Of a stretch of DNA of 64,000 nt, positions 1-11,800 are shown piece by piece. The stretch spans positions 8,967,363-9,031,362 of the forward strand of contig OX246748.1 of the NCBI GenBank assembly GCA_945910005.1. Reading direction: 5' to 3'. Numbering within the stretch: the stretch's first letter is position 1; each line of letters starts with the position of its first letter. The notes under the pieces are model-generated. The model saw only the letters and a list, made by a program, of their open reading frames with translations, had not been told where the DNA came from and ran no database searches. Both the position numbers and the translations under genes were made by a program. This DNA comes from Isoperla grammatica (taxonomy: Eukaryota > Arthropoda > Insecta > Plecoptera > Perlodidae).

Positions 1-959
1 CTTCAACTGTCTTATATTTCTCCTTTTTGTTGGATATTGATGAATTAAATGACCGAATTGACCTCAAAAACAAAGATACAAAATAACTCTAACGTTATGT
101 AAGGATACCCTTATGAAACTAATCTAATTGAACCAATCATCAAATCAAATGCCGAATTTTACCGTCTCACTAATCTGCTTCGATCCAGGTTACAATACTT
201 TTGTCATAACAGATAATCACAGTGAATCTACATCCGTGTAGAATTTGACATCGTGATCGTCATAGTTGCGTGTTTCATAACAATCCTGTCATTATTCTGT
301 CAGTCGAGTACTTTTCTTTGATTTATTGGCATAATTGCATGGCCGGCCCTCCTAGATCCTTTGACATGAGAGGCTAACACAATTATATAATGAAACTGTT
401 GTCGTAACAGTGGGTATCTACGAGAAAATGACCAATATTATTATAAGTAGATTTTCAATCGCATTTATCTGGGGTTAATTTTAATGCAAATGTTAGTTCT
501 TGTCTATTTAGATTGAACAACGAGTGTCCTGAAGACTTGTGTAAAATCTTGTGTTCAAACATGCCAATGACGTGGTATCTTCTGAGCAAATCAGAACGCT
601 GCGTACCGTATAATAATGAGAACTCGACAAACGAAGCGAATTGTCATAATCTCGTTAACTTTAATCAATCGCTCTTTGCAAACGAGTCGGTAAAAAAATC
701 AATGCGAGAAACGACTTAACGATACGAAAAAACATAACATACAAATCATACAAATCATAAGACATGAATTCGCCAGGGCCATGGGGGTTCGTCCGTCAAC
801 ATGAAACGATACATAAGTATGAAACATGATCATGTATTATCGAAATCTCTGTATTGTTCAAAATAGGGAGGATTTATTGTTGTTGTTTTTGTTTTTATAA
901 TTATAATTTCTATCTTGTGTCTAGGACGTAGGTTACTTGCCAGCTACGTAATTATGTTA

Positions 960-991
<32 letters not shown>

Positions 992-2061
992 TAGTTAGCT
1001 GTTGTTTTACTATGTATTCGACATCTAGTTTTTGTTATTGTTAATATTTGGTTTTGCCACCCTTAATACTGGATCATTTGACGTAAGGGGTTGATTGGAG
1101 GAAAGAAACAAGTAGGTGAACACATATTAATGGGTTATGAGGAGCAATAGAGAAAGCAATATGGAACAATAAAGAAAGCAATAAGGACCTATAGTACAAA
1201 AGTATATTAGCCGCCTTAAGAGTCACAATTACCCAAAATGTACCCCAAGTCAACCAGGGGGTATTTTTGTATTATTGGGTTATATTGCGTTGTCTAAGTT
1301 TATATTTATTTAGTAACGTGTTGCGAAAACCTGCGTATTTTTCCTTGATATTTCATTTACCTGCGTTCATAAACAAACGCATTATCGCATACATACAATT
1401 GTTTATTTGCGAATATACATACATTTATTATTGAGAAATCAGTTGATATATAAATAAAGTACCGTTATCTTGCGTTTTTTAATATCACGAGCTACAGCTA
1501 TACTGCAAGCATTGACTAGTTGGTTCAAGCTTCGCTGCGCTTCCAAGTTCTCTGTGGTCGAGGCCGTTGGTCATGAAGGACGCTGGTTTGACTCCCGGTG
1601 GGATATCCTATTGTCTCCTCAAAGCTTCCGCATGACCGCTTCTGGTGAATTGTGAGGCAAATTAAAGGATTGAGAGTATTCTTTTCAAATTGACCTTCAT
1701 TTAAGTTAGTGAGATGACTTCGGCGATTTAGTGTTTTGTAATTTGATTTCTCTATATTATATTATTGTCTGTCCTATTCAGTTATAAAACTTGATTTGAT
1801 TATAATTTGATTTTGACGAAGTACTCGACATACTCGTACGTAGGGGGGAGAGAAAGACATCAGTAGGACGATTTAAATAAGTTCAATTAAAATTGGTCAA
1901 GGGGAGGAAAAAGAAAATGGGAGGACCTCATTTCTTCGACTCTTACGATCGACAGGGTCCAAATCTACTCCGGGCCCAGACGCCGCAAACGATAATGTCA
2001 ATATGATTGACGAATTGAGATTGATAATAATATATTATATAATAAAATAAATATAACAAAT
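1..2061. other. Intergenic flank left of gene 1, AT-rich with decayed repeats
   Basis: No gene is supported here. The stretch holds an (ATT)n microsatellite near 958-990. It also has two decayed C/A-type repeat fragments, about 1050-1270 and 1815-1985. The second ends with the recognisable tail CTCTTACGATCGACAGG followed by CTCCGGGCCCAGACG. Short open frames (for example 513-719) lack a proper start, codon bias or homology that I can recognise. Confidence 0.6.
1551..1612 (+). repeat. tRNA-like SINE head fragment
   Basis: The piece has an A-box-like stretch (TGGTCGAGGCCG) followed about 30 nt later by a B-box-like GGTTTGACTCCC, the spacing and order of an internal Pol III promoter. It does not fold into a complete cloverleaf with a readable anticodon arm, so it is called a tRNA-derived repeat head and not a tRNA gene. 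Confidence 0.4.
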
Positions 2062-2566
2062 AATTGAGTGTGAAATGTAGCCGCATTTTCTGTACTTCAA
2101 TAATATTTTGACTGGATTCATAAAAAGGAGAATAATTGAGTGGGAAATGTAGCCGCATTTTCTGTACTTCAGTAATATTTTGACTGGATTCATAAAATGG
2201 AGAATAATTGAGTGTTAAATGTAGCCGCATTTTTTGTACTTCAGTAATATATTTTGACTGGATTCATAAAATGAAGAATAATTGAGTGTGAAATGTAGCC
2301 GCATTTTCTGTACTTCAGTATCATTTTGACTGGATTCTTAAATTGAGAATAATTGATTTTTAAAATGTAGCCGCATTTTCTGTACTTCAGTAACATTTTG
2401 ACTGGATTCATAAAATGGACAATAATTCAGTGTGAAATGTAGCCGCATTTTCTGTACTTCAGTAATATTTTGACTAGTTTCATAAAAAGGAGAATAAATT
2501 AGTGTGAAATGTAGCCGCATTTTTTGTACATCAGTAACATTTTGACTGGATTCATAAGGTGGAGGC
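2062..2566. repeat. 72-bp tandem repeat, 7 copies
   Basis: Seven head-to-tail copies are anchored on AATGTAGCCGCATTTT at about 2074, 2146, 2218, 2292, 2364, 2436 and 2508, so the period is 72 bp (one interval is 74). Each unit continues TGTACTTCAGTAAT then TTTTGACTGGATTCATAAAA. The period is a multiple of three, which explains long shadow frames on the minus strand; there is no other sign of coding. Confidence 0.9.
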
Positions 2567-3532
2567 GTTCCGATTATATCGTCTAGTGGACGGAGCTGTT
2601 CCAGAATAAAGCATTCACAAAGAAGGCTCAGAAGATGCCGCAATGCTCGAGACGTAACAATGTCAGTCTACTATGGACCGAGTTACAGACCCATTTTCTA
2701 GAAGAAAAAAAGCTATTTCTTCAACAATTGTTCCTTGTCTTGTTTTGTGTGTTTCTTTTTCATTTTTTAATTGTATACGACGATTTGAGACTCAATTTAC
2801 ACCAAATGTATTACTACTAAAATAATGTAAGTACTAAAATTAATTAAAAATTATTCCAAACCTATACAATCAAATAATAATAAAAATGAATGTTTCAATA
2901 ATTATATTCATCTAATATCATTTTATATTTATTAACATTTTAGACTGCTAGTTGGGGAGTGGGGCGGGGGAGTTAAGAGAAATATTGGAATTTTACGAGG
3001 AAGCTATATAGACCGGCAAAATAAGATCCTTCGACATCAACACAACATCACGAACAATTCAGTTCAATTCCATTGAATTCACTTCCATCCCGGACCCAGA
3101 CGGGAATCGGATATTACAAATAACTAACCTGATATTACACATTCTACAACCTCTCCTCTCGCTTTTCTAAAATTCTACATGCCGCCCTTTCAGTTAGCCA
3201 AGAGAATGTTCCCATTTCAGAAATTTACAATTGAACTCACTTAACTTGAAGTGTATGCATAGCTCTACAGACATAACACTTATCAACGTGCGACACCCTA
3301 ATTAGCGGAGTACACGACTACTTTGCATAACTGCGCCGACGCGAGTGACGTAACGTGGTGTGGGATCTTGCGTGGCGTGTTTACATGTTCGCTGTGTTCT
3401 GTTGTGTGCTATACTAGTCCCAACGTACACACATTCACACAGATTCTTATCTACAGCACCTCAGGCAACGGTCACCACGAGGAACCCTTGATAGATAGCT
3501 TTATTATTATTATTATTATTGGTGTTGTTTAA
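2567..3532. other. Intergenic, no recognisable gene
   Basis: AT-rich sequence with one short decayed repeat piece near 2950-3110 (G-rich block then CCCGGACCCAGACGGG-like tail). At 3470-3482 it carries the small recurring motif GGTCACCACGAGG that is seen at other places in the window. Nothing else is recognised. Confidence 0.5.
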
Positions 3533-3764
3533 TGATTGATTGATTAATGGGGCTTAACGTCTCATATTTATGCAAGATGGCTAATCGAGACGATGAGCGG
3601 GTGATAATGAAGATGAGAAAGATGATAATGTAGAATAAAGCCACATCCGAATCAGATCCATTGTACGTCGCGTGAGTCGTCATACGGGAGTCCAGCAAGG
3701 GAGGGCAGGGCCAAGTGGGTGGAGAAATATTCAATGGGACAGTGGGGGGGAAAGGGGATTGACG
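3533..3764 (-). mobile_element. SINE-like element, shared block, truncated
   Basis: Reading on the + strand: (GATT)n, then GGGGCTTAACGTCTCATAT, then GGCTAATCGAGACGATGAG, GTCCAGCAAGGGAGGGCAGG and a G-rich stretch, stopping before either the A or the B end. The GATT run is read as the 3' tail of a retroposed RNA, so the sense strand would be minus. Sense orientation is an inference. Confidence 0.75.
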
Positions 3765-3794
3765 CACCAAACAGAATTCACAACAATATTACAA

Positions 3795-4370
3795 TTGATT
3801 GATTGATTGATATTTGGGCTTAACGTACTCCACAGCTTAGGTCATATGACGTCTTCCGAAGCAGGTCCATCTATATCGCGGGAGTCGTCATACGGGAGTC
3901 CAGCAAGGGAGGGCAGGGCCAAGTGGGAGGAGAAATATTCAATGGGGGGGGGGGGGGGGAATAGATAAATAGTCACTCTGGGCCTATTCTACCCCGGGCC
4001 GAGATATTTGGATTTTACGTCCAATTTTTGTTTGGGCCTTGGCTAATCGAGACGAGTGGGTAAAAAATTAAGATAACGATGAAACCAATGCCACGTGTTC
4101 GAATCAGGTTCATTGCACATCGCAGGGGGTCGGCATAAGGGGAGTCCAGCAGCAAGGGAAGGCAGGGCAAAGTGGGGGGAGAAATCTTCAGTGGGGCAGT
4201 GTGGGGGGAATGGACAGTCTCCTTTTGTCAGATCCTACAACTAGCCATCACTCTGGGCATATTCTACCCCGGGCCGAGATATTTGGATTTTACGTCCAAT
4301 ATATGTTTGCGACTTTGGCTAATCGAGACGAGGAGTGGGTGAAGAATGAAGAATCGGACGACGAACTTTC
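3795..4370 (-). mobile_element. Mosaic and head-to-tail SINE-like elements
   Basis: The first unit (3795-4003) begins with the GATT/GGGCTTAACG end but switches after TTAACG into the C block (TACTCCACAGCTTAGGTCAT). It then runs through a 16-base G run to the A end CTGGGCCTATTCTACCCC. A second unit (4004-4278) follows directly with ATATTTGGATTTTACGTCC and ends in the same A tail. A third partial unit starts at 4279 with the same junction. The identical junctions at 4004 and 4279 show tandem duplication of a unit. Confidence 0.75.
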
Positions 4371-4510
4371 CAGTCGGGGTCTTTACGGAAACGTAAAGTA
4401 AACAACGGGTTATTCCCTATTTTCCAGACCGACAACGACGACCAAGTGAATGCGGACGTCAAGGAACGCTCAGTTTTGTGAAGTATGCAAAGAAGCTGGT
4501 CGTGCAACTC

Positions 4511-4732
4511 CGTCGTCAAGTGACGGGTCGTCAACTGACGGGTCGTCAACTGACGGGTCGTCAACTGACGGGTCGTCAACTGACGGGTCGTCAACTGACG
4601 GGTCGTCATCTGACGGGTCGTCATCTGACGGGTCGTCAACTGACGGGTCGTCATCTGACGGGTCGTCATCTGACGGGTCGAAACCAGATGTATCCTCTTC
4701 AGACGAGTCGACGCCGGATGGGTCGTCATGAG
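4511..4732. repeat. 15-bp minisatellite
   Basis: About eleven near-perfect copies of TGACGGGTCGTCAAC (variant ...TCATC), followed by about 50 bp of decayed copies. Because 15 is a multiple of three, three different frames stay open across it (SSTDG-type and GRQLT-type on +, TTRQL-type on -). That is expected of the period and is not evidence for a protein. Confidence 0.92.
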
Positions 4733-5427
4733 CGGCACTTCAAACAGCAGCGACTGAAAGTTGTGTCAATTCGGAAACCGTCATAGCAACGAAGCACATA
4801 ATAAAATTGTATAAATGTCCCTCACTCATGGTACCTATGTAGCACAGATAACCTGTGTATGTAGGCTACTGGAGACTCCTAACACAAATAGCATTGCTAA
4901 GCAACCCCATATCTGCGTCATTAGAAAATTAATTATTAAAAACAATGAGCAATTGACACCTCTTTATAATAGTTTTTCGATATTCATTTTTTACACATAG
5001 GTCACATCTGTGCGCGTAGTGGCCACATTTGTGATGCCACTATGACGTCACCTTGTAGAAACACTTATTTAAGTCTATGGTTATATCAATTAATTAATTT
5101 GTATTAATATAAATTAACTATAGTAATAATTATTTCTTTAAAATTCAGTCTGTATCTTAAATAATATTGCTGTGTCATAATTTGTGGATTTTTTCATTAC
5201 ATATGTTTAATTTTTAACGATAAAGGATGCTTATTGAGTAAATTTGAATAATATTCGCCAATGATCTATGATAGAGGTCTACTTCAATTGTGTCGCAATC
5301 ATGGCCACTGTGAAGTCACGTGAGAACTATGAATAAAATGTTTTTTTCTTGCGACCAGAATTAATTTCTAGTCTTTTTTGAGTTGTCAATAAATACAAAT
5401 TTATTTGATGATAAAAAAGTGCAACAC
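4733..5427. other. Upstream region of gene 1, no recognisable element
   Basis: AT-rich sequence with a CRE-like TGACGTCA at about 5045 and no repeat copy or gene that I can identify. Confidence 0.5.
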
Positions 5428-5464
5428 TACGCGTATGTGTGCGTGTGCGCGTGTGCACATATGT
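5428..5464. repeat. Alternating purine-pyrimidine tract (Z-DNA-prone)
   Basis: Thirty-seven bases alternate pyrimidine and purine without a break, mostly TG/CG steps. The tract lies about 230-265 bp upstream of the gene 1 TATA box. Such tracts favour left-handed DNA and often sit near promoters; a role here is inference. Confidence 0.7.
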
Positions 5465-5692
5465 TATGTGTGGGTCTACTTCTACAGTAGCTACATCAAG
5501 TGAAACGAACTCAGCGTACACAACCGATTGGGTAACGCCAAACTAAGTACACACAGACACATACATTACGAAGGTAGGTAGGTACCTTTCCTCGCGAGTA
5601 TTTCCCTTAACAATGCAATCCCCGATTCGTACCTCCCACAACCTTGACTGACTTTCCAACATATCTTTTTTTCTTGCCGAACAATGTCAGTC

Positions 5693-5804
5693 TATAAAAC
5701 GTGGATTCTGTTCCCAACCTCCCCATAACGTAGGCAACCTCCTCAGTGAACAGTCGACTGTATTTGGGTCTCAATCAATTTGATTTGTTGTTGTTGTAGT
5801 AAAC
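5693..5804 (+). promoter_or_regulatory. Core promoter and 5'UTR of gene 1
   Basis: TATAAAA is at 5693-5699. The expected start about 30 nt downstream falls near 5724, where there is no strong initiator. A good arthropod initiator, TCAGT, lies at 5743-5747, about 52 nt from the TATA box. The exact start is therefore uncertain. The leader up to the ATG at 5805 is roughly 60-80 nt. Confidence 0.65.
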
Positions 5805-8800
5805 ATGTTTAAGTGTCAGTTGTTTGTTTTGGCGGCGTTGGTAGCGGTGTCGCTGGCCAGGCCTGGTTATGTTCCCGTTGTTGCAAACAACGTCGACTAC
5901 TATGTGAGTACATTATTTAATTACAATCATTATTCAAAATTTTAATACACCATATTATGATCTTCCTATGCGAGTAAAAATTTTGTTTGTATTATTTTTA
6001 AAAAAAGGAAAAAATTTTTCCTTATAAACTTAGTTTCATTTTTAATTATTTCGAAAAATTAACAAACTCCCTACAATCAAAACTCCGTGATTAAATTATT
6101 TAAAATTTTATTCACATTCACCACTGTTCGAGTAACAGTTTTATTTTCATATCAAAATAAAATTAACAAACTCCCTACAATCAAAATTCCGTGAGTACAT
6201 GATTTAAATTTAATTATTATTTAAAATAGTATTCCACATTTTAAAAACCCCCTACTATGTGAACAACAGTTGCATTTTCAATTCAAAATCTCAAATTCAA
6301 AAATTAACAATCTCCAAACAATGGCCATACAGAACAGAAAACTTTTAAAGAATCACAGAATATGCTTTTTGTCTCCTTGACATCAGTTGAGTCTCGAGTC
6401 TTGTTCTCTAATTCATCGGGGTAATTAGTTAGTTATACCCTTACATTTTCTCACATTTTGTGTGGGGTTCCTTTCATAACATATTGTTTTTTGTTGTGTT
6501 TCTATTGTTCTAGTTTCCTTCTTATTTTTAATTGTCATTTTGTTTCATAAACGCTACGGAGTGTAATTGATATATTACACTTTAATTTTATAAAAAGTAG
6601 TGCTCCATGCAATTATTTGACTAATTTGTCAGACCCATTCTTATAATTTTTTAAATAACATTGTGAACTAATAGTATCAAAACATTATAGTTATTTCAAG
6701 ATATAAATTATTATTCATTGCAATTAATACCCTGTTCTGCAAAGATGCACAATTGGGTTATTTTGGTGTTAACGACGTACTCAAAAGGGATTAAATGTTC
6801 TTAATTAGTAATATATACCCTACAGTACTGTCACATCTTCTACAGCATATTAGTGAATATTTTTCACATAAGAGTATAGTCTCGATCATATGGTGTATTG
6901 CAAATAGGGTTTAGACTGGCCTTATTCATTTGGCTATTATGATCGGCAGTCATCCCAGGGCAAAATCTACCACGGTCCAATACGGGTATAATTTAGCATT
7001 GAATGTTTATATAAATGTATTATTTGGTGTTTAATGACGTACTCAAAAACTAGGTTAACGACGTCGGGGGATAAATGGAGGACGAGTAGGACATATGTTA
7101 AGAGTTAAAGGGGGGAAAGAAAAAGGGGGGGCGCCTCATTTACTCGCCTCTTACGATCAGCAGATGTATACCCTGGGCCAAATTCTACCCCGGGCCCAGA
7201 CGGGGACAATATATATATAGAGAGGGAAAATAAACAGATGATTGACAAAAGTGTGTAAGGATATATGATTTATGACTTTATGTACTCAACCGTTCGGTCG
7301 GGGGGTGGGCGGGGGGGATTGTCATAAGGGACACATAGGATGGCCAAGCGTTCGACACTTCTTGCCCTCAACTTGGGCCCAACACGGACACTGATGTTGA
7401 AGTAAACTGTGACCATCAAAGATTGCTAACATTACTTATCTAAACTAGTCATACCCTTATGGAAACATTTGCATTCCTAGCACCTAGACGTTGTTTTACG
7501 TAAATACGTTTGGTATAAATACCTAAATATCCTCTGGCGAGAAGAACGAATTCTTAGTATTAGTGTTAAGAATGCCTTTCTCTTAGACCGAAGTTACATA
7601 AAAATTCAACACCACCCTGTTACTAAAAGGCTATTAGTAGGTAACCATTATTCCACTAATTATATATTATGTTAATTTTACGTGATAATGAGGAATTCAT
7701 ACCAATTACTTAAATATATTTTTAATACGCGTTTACTATTTTTATCCTAAACTATCGAATATAATTTCATTCGGGACAAAAGGAATTTTTTTTAAAGTAA
7801 ATTATTTTGTAAACATACTTTGTTCAGTTTGCGATAGCGAGCAGCCGTGTTTCTCAGCTCTCCTCTGCGTTCTGATATTACGTCACACTACTTATGAGAG
7901 AGTCGGCGCTTGCAATTGCTTTAATACATCTCAATAGTGCAAGTTATGTGATAGTGAATTATTTCAGCAATTATAAACATGTACCAAGGCCTCCTAGATA
8001 TATCGTCTGTAGCCGATGGCTTTCAATGTACATAGTACATACTATAATTATAACTGCCCAAGCAAGGATCAAACAGCTTTACGTTCATTCAAACCCGGAC
8101 CCAGAAAGACGTACTGCCAGATGCCGCAGGTAAAGCACAACAGGCATTCTCTTACAATAAAAGATAGGCAAGAACAAATGGAAAACAAAATCTGGTACTT
8201 AAATAACGTATAAGTAAATGACAGAACTGCGAATGTGACTGTGAAAATATATATATATGAAAGACATGATTTAATACGAAATTCTTGAAAGCTAAGGTCT
8301 ACATTCATAGTGGACCCAGAGACCATTGTTGCAACCCTTTTGCAAACAATTGTTGCACGCGAAATAGTGCACTTCCAATAAAACAAATTTCTTATCAACA
8401 TTGAGTCCTGGTATAATATTAGTGAAACAAATTATTTTCATTATTACCCTCATGTTTTACATCACCCACATTAAGATCAGTTAACTTTGTCGTAGTATAA
8501 TTGTAGTATCATTGTGTTTTGAACCGAAACAAAACGATCACACATCGGGGTGTCCAGGTTAGGGGTTGGGGCATGGAGGTTTGGACGTCGTTTAAGTCGC
8601 AAATAGAGCTGGCTAGCATCGAGGAGATGTTCATGTAAGACGCAAAGCAAAGACGAAGCTCAAACGGGGTAAGTAGTGATGGGACATATTGTGGAAGAAC
8701 AAAATATGTATGTGAAGGACAATCTAAAAATGATCACAATAAAGTCAATTGAAATTCGAAAACCAATTCTTGGAAATCAGTGGATGTGAGAAGATAAAAA

Positions 8801-11800
8801 ACACAAATTTATTCGTTGTATTATTTTGTCATTTAATTATTTACTTATTTAAAGATATCGATATGATAATGAATGATATTGGTATAAACATCATCACACG
8901 GAAGGTTCGTGCACAAATGCCCACTTTGCGGGCACCGGTCACCACGAGAAGAAACCTATCTCCACCGCGACTGAAGAGCGTCACAGAATTCATCGATTGT
9001 ATATTATATAACCTAACAAAGATATCCTACGTAGATATATAAAGATATCCTAGGGTGACCATCCGTCCCGGAAAACCGGGATTGTCCCGGTTTTCTGCCC
9101 CTTGTCCCGGTTTCCCGAAAAAAGCTTTCGGGGCGCCCAAATGTCCCGGATTTGTCTAGAAGGGTAATATTCATTAAATTTAATGTTTTTAATAAGAAAA
9201 ATATTTTGAGTTGTAACGAAACGCAGTAATTTGAGCACTAGCACTACTAATTTAAAATGTTAATTCATTTTCCCAAATAAAATAATTATTAAGCCTAAAT
9301 CAAAGACGATTCCGTCCACTTCCAAAGTTACAACCATATCCCACTAAAACACCTGCAAAAACGCCCTTAAAAAAAACCTTGCCCCCCAAACACCCCGCGG
9401 TACGTTTGCTTCGCGACTTAAGTTTTATTTGTATTTATATGTATATTATTTTTGGAAATATGGTCACGTTAAGATAACCATTCTCAAGAAACCGCTCTAT
9501 GATTGGTCAGTAGAGTTAGACATAGACCGCCGTGCTTGCGCCATTACGAATGATCCACTAAGCAGTGCATTAAATAGTTGCATGTTTACTGCTCACGCTT
9601 GTTTGGAATTCAAGTTACAAAAATCATCGAAAAGGGGGGGGGGGAGACTATGGTCATTGTTGCTTTACATTTTAATTATTGCTATCGTGCTTATGTATTA
9701 TTACTTAAAATATTATTATGTTGTTATAACCCAATAATCTACAGCTAACTAATAATATTTGTTGTTTGGAGACATAATACACAGGGCGCCGCCCTTATTT
9801 CGTCTCCTCTGACAACAGGCAGAGCTACCAGTATCCTGAACCTCTTACTTAGACCGAATCAGGACGACCACACATTTCCGGGGTTATAAGGGGTGGCAAG
9901 CAATGGAGGCAAGGGTTTAGTGGGAGTAGAAATGGTGTAGTTGGGGGAGGGGACTATAAGGGTATCCGACGTCGCCTCTATATCTGATTGTTTAATGTTA
10001 GCTACGCACTCGATAAGTAGATTATATTGACGACGGGGATGATTAGGGGAAAATGATAATTACGAGGACAAGTAGTAAAAATAATATTGAATAATATTCA
10101 ATACTGCCTCTTACGACAGACGGATCACAATATTGTTCCTTTCTTCTCCTGGGCCCAGGATGGGATGGTACTAGCTGCTAAAGAAGTACTGGCCTCGGTA
10201 AATGCCCACCAGTTCAACTTTATACCGTCAGCCGCATAATCTTTCGAGTAGTATTTCTCTAGTATTAGTTTCTTTAACGAAGTATTTAACAACTGTCATA
10301 TACTGTCGGTCAAATCACATCCATTTCAGGTCGCCGGGGTCGTTAAAAGGCGATTCCAGTTACGTGGTTTAGCTATGGGTGGGGAGGGGGGGGGGGGATG
10401 CACGTGTTAGAAGTGAGCATGATGAGCCTTTGAATTAAATTAAATAAAATAAATTTAAATTTAATCTGACGGCTACGCATTTATATGCAAACTTGAAATT
10501 AAAACATTAAAAGAGTCGCCCACTGAAAATTAAGTTATGTGAACGAGTGGGTAGATAGATTATAAAATGAATGTATTTATTGATTTTACTTAATCGCGAA
10601 CAGGGCCAACAAGCAAGTTTTAAGAAGAATAGTGTGGAAAGTAGGAAATAGTAAAATAAATGCGCGTTAGCCCTCTTTGCGCGCCTCGGTCACCACGAGA
10701 AGAGACCCACCTTGAACGGTTCGGGTTGCGCAATTCAGATTTAACCGAACATGAAACAATATCCACAGCAAATATTGATATTTATCTTTTGTATTTCCAT
10801 TATTACAATGGGTTCGAATCAAACATATTCCACTGTTTAACAATGAACACTTGTAGACTCGATTGTTAGGCCTACCAACACAACAAAGACATAATAAATG
10901 GTTAGTATTCCCATCTCCATAAAACAAAGTTTTACATCATTGGAAACAATAGAAATGAGAGAAAATGAAAGATTGCGAAACTTTTCAACTATCTGCTAGA
11001 ATCAACGGGTCATGATATATGCGAATCCACTGACCGGAAGACTGTTGTTATGTTGAAGGAAACAGCTGTTGAAAGGTATGTGTAAGCAGCCCGATGCATA
11101 ATTATAATTAACGGCACTTAGGATAACATAATTAAATATTTTCCCATGATTTCCGCCGACAGTATGTTCTACCTGTTCTTTCAGCAGTAATTAATGATCT
11201 CCAGATACATTTTCTCTCTCCATTTTATAACGAAGTTTACTACAAGACTTCACTTGTCCCATCTTCATCAAATTATCACATTTCGGTCCTTTTGTTTCGA
11301 TAAACACCAGCGAACCATTAAACACTTCTTGAATACATTTATTTTGTAAATAGATACAAATGTAGTTATATTCCGATCATTTTATGTTGGCGTGTTGACG
11401 ATTGGCGTCAACGCGAGCATTAACTTCAATTCACGATTGAGTAAATACGTCAAGCAATTAACAAACAACAACAGACCAAAATCAACAACACGCCAGTGAA
11501 CAGAGCATATTGAACATGCAAAGAACGGCTTAGAAATGATAGTTCAGGATTCAGATGTAAACGAAACGCACACAAGCTATTCTCCATCTCAATTCTAGAT
11601 CGGAAAGAAACTGGACTAGTTATTATTATTATTTCGTGTATGAGGTAAAAATCATGTATTAGTTTATCCAATTTACATTCAAAGATAATTAATTATTAGT
11701 TCAGAAGTGTTATACTAAATTATTTAGTTAACTTCCATCTACAGATGAGTTGCTAGTAAACATCATATTTAACTAAGTATGATTAATATCGGTACTTACT

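Noticed and set aside
4319..4786. Ser/Thr/Asp-rich protein over the 15-bp repeat
   Set aside because: Three overlapping frames on both strands are open only because the period is a multiple of three; there is no promoter or splice context.
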